From Chondrus crispus (taxonomy: Eukaryota; Rhodophyta; Florideophyceae; Gigartinales; Gigartinaceae), in the NCBI RefSeq assembly GCF_000350225.1, contig NW_005179169.1:170314-230187 (forward strand): a stretch of DNA of 59,874 bases, given 5' to 3'. Under the pieces are notes generated by a model, which searched no databases, was not told the origin of the DNA, and saw only the letters and a program-made list of their open reading frames with translations. The translations under genes and the position numbers were made by a program. Shown one piece after another: positions 53,382 through 59,874 of the stretch; within the stretch, counting starts at the first letter, position 1; each line of letters opens with the position of its first letter.

Positions 53382-54560
53382 ATGGCCTCTGCAGGTTCGC
53401 TCCTGGACACAATGGCGGATGAGGAAGCGGAGGAAATGGCGATTGCGATCTGGATGCAGATGGTGTCCATCGCGGTAGTGCCTGGCGCAGAGGAGACGAA
53501 GACGCGGGGCTCGAGGCCAGGGCGCGCAGCAAACCTCGAGCGCACACGCGAGCGGGGGCACCGGCAAATCATGCTAGACTACTTCTGGCCTAGTTCGCTG
53601 GTTCGGGATGACGAGTCTGGGCAGAAGGGCCCAGTGTACTCCGAGGTGCTCTTTGAGCGAAGGTTCAGGATGCCGCGAGCAGTCTTGACAGACTGTTTGC
53701 GGCAGTGGTTGCGCGTAGTGCGTATTTGCGTTCTGGGTTGAAGCTCGATGCGACCGGTAGGCTTGGCGCAAGCCCGCTGCAGAAAGTGGTCGCGGCGCTG
53801 AGGCAGCTGGCGTACGGGGCCGGGGCGGATAACTGCGATGAATACTGCCGCATCGGTGCGTGGACTGCCCTTCGCTCCATGAAGGAACTGTGCGAAGCAG
53901 TGGTCGAAGCGTTTCGTGCGGAGTGGCTGCGAGCACCGACATCGGCTGAGCTGCTGAGAATCGAAGCTTCTTTCAGTCGCGCAGGCTTTCCCTGGTGCAT
54001 CGGGTGCTTGGACTGCGCAGGGTGGGAGTGGCACATGTGTCCGAAGGCGCTTCAGGGCATTCATATTGGAAAAGAAGGCAAACCTACTCTTTGGCTGGAA
54101 GTTATCTGCGATCTTGACCTCCACATCTGGCATACGATGTTTGGGATGCCCGGCATGATGAACGATCTCAATATATTAACACTGAGTACGCATTTTGCTG
54201 ATGTCCTTGCAGGCCGCTTCCGATCGGTAGAAGCCAAGTATGAGGTTCATGGAGAACTGTTCAATTGGCTGTATTATCTTGCCGACGGTATATATCGGAG
54301 TTGGAAGATTTTCATCAAGTCGTTTAGCTCGGCCAGCAGCGAAGCAGAGAAGACATTTTCAGCGAACCAAGAGGCTGCAAGGAAGTGCGTCGAGCGCGTA
54401 TTTGGGGTTTTATTTAAGAGGTTCTCTATCCTATGCATACCAGGCAGGCTTTAGGCTGCAGATGACATGCGGACAGTGCTCATGGCATGTGTTGCTATTC
54501 ACAACATGATCGTGGATGTGAGGAGGCACAACTACAAGAAGGATGTCGTTGGATGAACCA
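53382..54560 (+). pseudogene. Harbinger (HARBI1-like, DDE_Tnp_4) transposase, frameshifted
   Basis: The first frame starts at ATG 53382 and ends LFERRFRMPRAVLTD, the typical entry to this family. One base is shifted near 53735 and the frame 53705-54454 continues SPLQKVVAALRQLAYGAGAD, GFPWCIGCLDCAGWEW, GKEGKPTLWLEVICDLDLHIWHTMFGMPGMMNDLN, LADGIYRSWKIFIKSFS and VERVFGVL. The catalytic triad is retained: Asp (codon 54011), Asp (codon 54164) and Glu (codon 54392). A TAG near 54452 and another shift break the final part, where AVHNMIVD-like sequence follows. The gene is inactive as read but only by a few lesions. Confidence 0.93.
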
Positions 54561-54864
54561 GATACGATGGGCCACCGGAGGCCAATGCAGAATTGGTCTC
54601 CTTGCCGGCAGCTGATGACGAGGACATTGTCAGTAGGCTCAGCCACATGGCAAACGTGCCTGACGATACACAGTCGAAATCGAAGCACAAGAGGCTCCTG
54701 AATGCCCTGGTGAAACGTCAGTGGCGCAAGCTTGGCGACGACTAGAGATTATAGCGCTAGTCGTGGTGCTGCAGTAGATGGATATGCCTATACTTCGTAA
54801 AGTGAGCCCTTGGTCCGATGCAAGCGACCGTCCGATGGTTGCTGAGTCTGCCTACCACATGCTA

Positions 54865-55860
54865 TTACTCCTGGGGGTCCTCAGCATCCTGGCGGTAAAA
54901 GACACTCGAAGACTGGGGCCCCTCTTCTTCAGGCTCATCAGCAGATGGCTGAGGAGGCGCGCTTTCCTCCGAAACAGTCAAGCGGTCTAGCTCTGCCTTC
55001 TGCACGCGCTGGAGGAAGATAAGCTTTCGATCTGCAGGGGTCCCCTCCATGCTGAACAGTCGCCAGCGGTAATGGCGCTCTTCGATGGCGACGAGGTCCT
55101 CCGCAGTCTTCGCCCGCTTCACTGCGGCATCAGCCATCCTCGCGATTGCAGCTGCACCATCCTCGAGGGCCTTTGCCTGACGATTGCCTACGGCCCTGGT
55201 CTCTATTCGCGCGGCCCCAGCAGGCCGCTTCTTCCTCACAGCAGCGCCGGCGCTCCCTCCCGAGGCCTCATGAGACTCCGCAGCCTCAATCTCTTCCTCG
55301 AGCATGATGTCGGCGGCAGGTGACGGAGCGTTAGTCACAATCGCAGAGCTTGGACAAGCGCGTGCGGCGGCTATCGCACCCATGATGGACGACCAGAGAT
55401 TGGTGCTGCGAAAAAACGAAAGCGCTTTGAGGAAAGGAAAGTCAGCTCCAGGATCAGCGAAGTCCGGGGCAACGTATGCGTAGAAGTCGGTGAAGGATGC
55501 TCGCTTGTTATACGCCGCAGTCGTGAAGCGCATAAAGTCCTCCACAGAGGGATTACCTGTATGCTTGAGGGCTTTCGCCGATAGGTAGAGGCCCTCAAAT
55601 GACAAGGACTCCTTCTTGACCAGCTTGTATCGCTGCAAGATCGCGAAGCCCGTGCGCTCCTTCATTGCGATACTTGCATCGCTGTTCGCGTCGCGGTCGT
55701 CGCACAGCTGCTGGTACTTCTTCCCGACTTGCGCCTCGAATAAACTCCGCTTCTTACCGGCGCCCTTAGACGGGGTCTTCGGATGCTTGCACGAACGCTT
55801 TGGCAGCGAAGAAGCTCTCCAACGAGCTCCATGATTTGCCGGAGCCCATGGTTGGTGCAG
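54865..55860 (-). pseudogene. Harbinger second protein (Myb/NAM-associated-like DNA-binding protein), frameshifted
   Basis: The main open part (55665-54865) reads MKERTGFAILQRYKLVKKESLSFEGLYL and ends with a Glu/Pro-rich tail; the middle has a basic, alanine-rich helix region (KALEDGAAAIARMADAAVKRAK). Upstream, in a shifted frame, GKSWSSLESFFAAKAFVQASEDP and KKRSLFEAQVGKKYQQLCDDRD resemble the SANT/NAM-associated start (W...E...A...SED). In Harbinger elements this partner protein helps the transposase enter the nucleus and bind the ends. The divergent position relative to the transposase fits. The family call is moderately sure. Confidence 0.65.
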
Positions 55861-55917
55861 CGATGCGTCGGGTTGGCGACCAGACGCGGTACCGTTTGTC
55901 GATTGTGGCAGTTGAAT

Positions 55918-55987
55918 GCGAAGTACTCATCCCGCGCAATTGTGCGGCAAGAATACGAAGTGCTCATCCCGCGCAATTGTGCGGCAA
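55918..55987. repeat. 36-bp tandem duplication
   Basis: Two neighbouring copies of a word starting GCGAAGTACTCATCC / ACGAAGTGCTCATCC and ending ATTGTGCGGCAAG, differing at about two positions. It lies inside the Harbinger element, upstream of the second protein's start. Confidence 0.85.
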
Positions 55988-56219
55988 GCTCTCTCATTGG
56001 CCAGGGGTGTCTTCTTTTGGCGTTAGCCCTACCCGCCAATGCAGCCTATCAGCGAAGGATACAAATGAGGCCAAATCGTAAACGATAGTAGTATTTTCGC
56101 TGGATACAATTCAGCCCGTTGGATTGAATTTCGTTTTTCTCATGGGTGGGGTACCCTTTCGCAAAATAAGATCCAACGATTGAATTGGACCCCGATTTTC
56201 TGCACCGGTGGGGACGCTC

Positions 56220-56645
56220 TAAGTAAATCCTCACGAAGCCTTGAGTCTACAACCTTAGCTTTTGGAACTGGGAGTTGTAGCCGCGCGCTTAGTATTAGCC
56301 CACCGCTATACTACGCGAGCCAATCTTCCTCTCCCATTCCCTACCTACCTCTACCGCGCCCGTCTCCGGTTCCCTACAGTCCGTGCGCGCGCCAGCCTGT
56401 CCCTATCGCTCCGCCCCTCCCGGGCGTGTCCTCTATTTCCTGTTACCCCTTCAATTCCCTACTGCGCATCGCGCCCGGCTCCATACCGGTCCCTTACGGG
56501 TGGTCTCCCGACAACTCACCAACGCGCCCCCGAACGCGCGCGCTCTGCCAGAGGGAGCTCCAACCTTTCCCCCTCCGTGCACGACGCAGCTGTACTTCGT
56601 CGCATCTTCAGGGGGGAGCCAGGCTGGCAAACTAAATAAGGTCAA
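56220..56645 (+). repeat. Repeat X, copy B, right part
   Basis: Resumes with TAAGTAAATCC after the Harbinger right end and aligns with copy A through GGAACTGGGAGTTGTAGCC, the CTACCTACCTCTACCGCGC leader and TTTCCCCCTCCGTGCACGAC. The right boundary is set by the resumption of the non-LTR frame at 56643-56646. Confidence 0.7.
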
Positions 56646-59428
56646 CTAAAGGCTCTGTTCTCCCGAATTCTCCGTGCAGGCTGCGTCTCACAATGGCCAT
56701 CGCTCTGGCAGGAAGTCATGACAGCGCATCATGCCCGTCAGAAATGGCATGAGCGAGACTCACGGCGCCACGCTCCACCGTCATCCCGCTCCCGCCCTGC
56801 TGCACGGGCCAAGCGCCTCGCTTCGCAAGCGCAGTACTCGCGGGCAATGCGTGCCTTAACCAACTCTCCAATGGCAGATCTGAATAATCCTGACCCGCTG
56901 GCGTCCTTAGAAGATCTCCACCCTCACCCTGTTCATCCTGTAACCGCCATCCCAGCCGAAGAACTTCCCCCGGCGCCGACTGTTGAAGAGCAGGCGGTGA
57001 TGCGTGCAGTCAAGCGTCTGAACTCGCACTCAGCTTCGGGTCCAGATAGAATGTCCCCACGCCTACTTCACCTTCTGGTCATGACCCCTATTAGCCCCGC
57101 CGCCGGTCAAACCGGTCTAGGCACCCTTACGCGCTTGGTTCGACGCCTGGCACAAGGGGATATCCCTGAGGCCACCATACCGCTGATCTCCGCGGCGACT
57201 CTGCTACCTATTCAACCACGTCCTACAAAAATACGACCGATAGCTATAGGCCAATGCCTCCGGCGCCTGGTAGTGAAGGTCCTCCTGGGTGCCCCTATCA
57301 CTGACACTCGACATTTACTCCAACCCGAGCAGCTCGCGAACAGCGTGCCATCTGATATGGACTCGCTTGTCCATGACGCACTAATGCTGTGCTGCCGTCA
57401 CGTCAGGAACTCAGACTTCGTGGTTATTTCAATTGATGCCAGAAATGCGTTCAACTTGTTTTCTCGTGAACGTAACCTGCAATCCCTTCCTCAGCGGGCA
57501 CCTTCTCTTGCTCGCTTCGCCAAAGTAGTGTATGGGCGCACAACCCCAAAAATAGTGCTGCCTCCCACCCCACCACGCCTTCTTCAGAGCAGGGAGGGTA
57601 CGCAGCAAGGAGACCCTCCCAGCATGTTGTTCTTTTCCCTCGCCATGCAGCCGCGTCCGACGCATATCACAAACGTGGAAACTGTATCTGACCCGGTGGT
57701 ATGCTGATGATGGCACATTTGCTGGTCCTCTTACAGAAGTACTACACGCGCTGCGCTTGCTGATCTCAGAGGGCCCTTCACATCAGTTTTTCTTGAACCC
57801 CTCAAAGACTCGCATGTTCTGGCCTTGTCTTCCTGCTGAGTACCATCCGTCCCTCGTCTCAGTCCTTCTGACACAGAATATATAGAGTGAAGGCCTTGGG
57901 CTATTTGGTGCTCCACTTGGTACCTCTGCGTTCATGGCGCGCCACATGAGGGCCAAATTACAAGAATGGGATACAGCCCTGACGCTCCTTGATGACATAA
58001 CCGATGCCCGAACACAGTTTCATCTGCATCTGATGACGGCTTTCGTGTGTTGCGTGCAGCATACGTTCCGCCTAGTTCCCGCCAGAATCTCCACACCCCT
58101 TTGCAAAAGAGTTTGATGACTCACAACTCAAGTCATACTCTCGATTTAATAATGAGCCCGTATCTGCGTCTGTTGCCTCCCAAATTCGCCTTCCCTTCCG
58201 TCTTGGAGGCATGGTCTCCTCGCGATCACACCTTTGCTGGAGGCCTCATACGCAGCAAGTTTTATTACTCTGCTCTAGCCGGCTTGATTGGACCAAGCTA
58301 CCCCACAGTCTCTGAATATCGCCGGAATGCGCGCCCTCATCTCCGTGCTATGGTCGCTCATCTCCCCGCCTGTGTTCGTCCTCCAAACTTTAATCTCAGG
58401 CTTCCGCCCGATGATGACTACAAACTTGACGCATTTGAGCCGGAGACACTTGTAGAACAACTTGAACGACTTAACAAACACTTATTTCAGGTTAGTCATC
58501 AAGCGGCAGCGGACAGATATTGGGAAAAGGACTTCTCGCAAGCGCATCCTAATCCCTCTGCCCACAACACATCCACAATAAGAAGACGGGTGAGTTTTCA
58601 TTCGATTATGGCGCCTGGGGCCTCGGCATTCTTAAATGCACGCCACTCTGTTGCAAAGTCAGTTCTCAATACACAGTGGACTATCATGTTGAGACGGCAT
58701 CTCGATGTGCCCGTGTACGAGGATTCAAATGCGCCCCTGAGATGCAAAAAATGCAGCAACACATGGATCACAGAGGCGACCATGCCACGCATTGTACGCT
58801 GCCACTTAGCCCCACACATAGACGCAATTCGCTCCGTAATACGTTTGTGAAACATTTGTTCCGCCCGGCAGGCCGGGCGTGCAAAATAGAGGTTTCGTCC
58901 GTGATCCTGAACACATCACACCGCCCAGCTGATGTACTTGTCGAGCCGCCCCACCCACCCCCTGGTTCACTCCCTGGAAACCCCACTGCCTATGATATCA
59001 TGATGCGTAGCCCGTACACCCAATCCATTCTCAAACAAGAAGCAAAGTATCCTGCGGCTGCGGCAGAAGCTGGCCTCTGCGGCAAATTATCAGCTCTTAA
59101 GCGCACAATACATGATGCACTGCATCTCCCTACAGATGCCCCGACACCCCAGCTGAACTGGCACTTCGTACCATTAGCTTTCGACACTCTCGGAGCCCCC
59201 TCAGCATGCTCTGAGCGTTTAATAGATGAGCTCGCGAAGGCAATCGCTTACTGTGAACACAGCTCCTTTGGCACGGTCAAGACTCAGATCCAACAACGAC
59301 TTAGCTACTCTATCTGGTCTACTGTAGCCACCTCCATACTTGTACGCATGCCGGCCCGTGCCGCAGATGTCGTACACTCACTAGACCATTCACGCAAATT
59401 CTCTCGGACAGCCCAAAGAGCCAAATAA
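56646..59428 (+). pseudogene. Non-LTR retrotransposon reverse transcriptase with zinc finger and possible nuclease-like tail
   Basis: Starts LKALFSRILRAGCVSQWPSLWQE and continues into the reverse transcriptase (56718-57707): LNSHSASGPDRMSPRLL, KIRPIAIGQCLRRLVVK, VISIDARNAFNLFSRE, EGTQQGDPPSMLFFSLAMQP. A shift near 57690 moves to the catalytic WYADDGTFAG (57697-57726); a TAG follows near 57884, then further frames cover the thumb. Near 58735 a zinc-finger-like pattern CKKC...GDHATHC appears, then RRNSLRNTFV, HRPADVLVEP, TAYDIMMRSPY, and a closing part with LNWHFVPLAFDTLGAPS and QQRLSYSIWS. The RPAD...YDI...K pattern may be a restriction-like (PD-(D/E)XK) nuclease; this is inference. At least three lesions make it inactive. 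Confidence 0.85.
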
Positions 59429-59874
59429 CTACTGAGAAGACAACCATTTTTGACCTATCACAAATTAATAAATAAATTACACATTAACTGTAATGAAAAT
59501 ATGGTCGACCTTTTCGACAAGAAACCCGCGAATCGCCAATACGTGGTCAATTCCTGGACTTCGATTGAATGTGAAAGCGCGGCATCTCAACCTGTAACGC
59601 CCAGTTCATTTGATAAAAGACCGGGCCACATCGTAATGACGGAGGTCAACGCCCTTCAAAAATTCAGAATTGGTTTCTTCCCGCCCTCATCCCGCCGCCT
59701 TCCGCTCCGCCTTCTACACCTACAGTGTCAAGCCCCACTTCCCCACGTTTCCACTCCAATCCCACACACGCCACCTTTATACCTACACAACTCCACGCCC
59801 ACTTCCACTCCTTCACATATGGGAAGGAGTGCAAGTGGGCGTGGAGTCCATTGGGGACAGGGAGATAGGATATC
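59429..59874. other. 3' flank of non-LTR element, with terminal hairpin
   Basis: An AT-rich stretch (AATTAATAAATAAATT near 59462) follows the stop and may be the element's 3' end. The rest shows no gene. A strong hairpin lies at 59791-59846. Confidence 0.5.
59791..59846. repeat. Hairpin with 23-bp arms, one mismatch, 10-nt loop
   Basis: 59791-59813 (CTCCACGCCCACTTCCACTC...) pairs with 59824-59846 except at one base. It is GC-rich and strong. Its role is unknown; it could be a transposon end or a structured transcript end beyond the window. Confidence 0.88.

Larger units (their letters stand above)
53158..56219 (+). mobile_element. PIF/Harbinger DNA transposon (3,062 bp)
   Basis: Termini are GAGCGTCCCCACCGGT (53158-53173) and its exact reverse complement (56204-56219). 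The next 20 bases also match imperfectly (AAAAGTGGGGTCCAAT / AAAATCGGGGTCCAAT). The flanking target duplication is TAA (53155-53157 and 56220-56222), the 3-bp type used by this superfamily. Repeat X copy A shows the unoccupied site with a single TAA. Inside are a DDE transposase (+) and a second gene (-), the usual two-gene layout. Both genes have frameshifts. Confidence 0.94.

Overview
The window reads as nuclear DNA of a multicellular red alga (florideophyte type). The strongest clue is an intronless gene for mannosylglycerate synthase, glycosyltransferase family GT78, the enzyme that makes digeneaside, a typical red-algal solute. Supporting clues are an intronless secreted Hint-domain gene, a eukaryotic tRNA gene with a Pol III terminator, and a dense load of nested eukaryotic retrotransposons and DNA transposons. 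Two runs of exactly 100 N (15114-15213, 49533-49632) are scaffold gaps. The species cannot be fixed from the sequence alone.

Layout. 1-7,140: no recognisable gene; the 7-mer TACTGTA/TACAGTA is strongly over-represented. 7,543-8,928 (+): Hint-domain secreted protein. 10,554-11,906 (-): mannosylglycerate synthase. 14,518-14,591 (-): tRNA-Thr(CGU). From about 17.3 kb to the end nearly everything is mobile DNA.

17,339-35,332: a decayed Ty1/Copia element (- strand) split by a 14,965-bp Ty3/Gypsy chromovirus at 19,165-34,129. The Gypsy element has about 1-kb LTRs that I estimate by eye to be 98-99% identical, a 5-bp target duplication (CATCT), and a disrupted gag-pol on the minus strand. Its only intact long frame is a 554-codon gene of unknown function (20,425-22,089, +) on the opposite strand between the chromodomain and the 3' LTR. 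36,276-39,960: an LTR plus a second, frameshifted copy of that antisense gene. 40,300-45,250 (+): a decayed chromovirus pol, followed by degenerate tandem repeats and a third, divergent copy of the antisense gene (46,619-48,157, -), so the same gene order recurs in mirror image.

48.9-59.9 kb: a 0.6-0.75-kb repeat (called X here), a fragment resembling a pogo/CENP-B-type transposase, and a non-LTR retrotransposon (51,203-59,428). The non-LTR element is interrupted by a second X copy, which is itself interrupted by a PIF/Harbinger DNA transposon (53,158-56,219) with 16-bp inverted ends and a TAA target duplication. This gives a readable three-level order of insertion.

The main candidate for something undescribed is the antisense-gene family carried by the red-algal chromoviruses. 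Three copies are present, with conserved core blocks; two of them have a conserved AATAAA signal downstream and a start about 110-125 bp inside the LTR.
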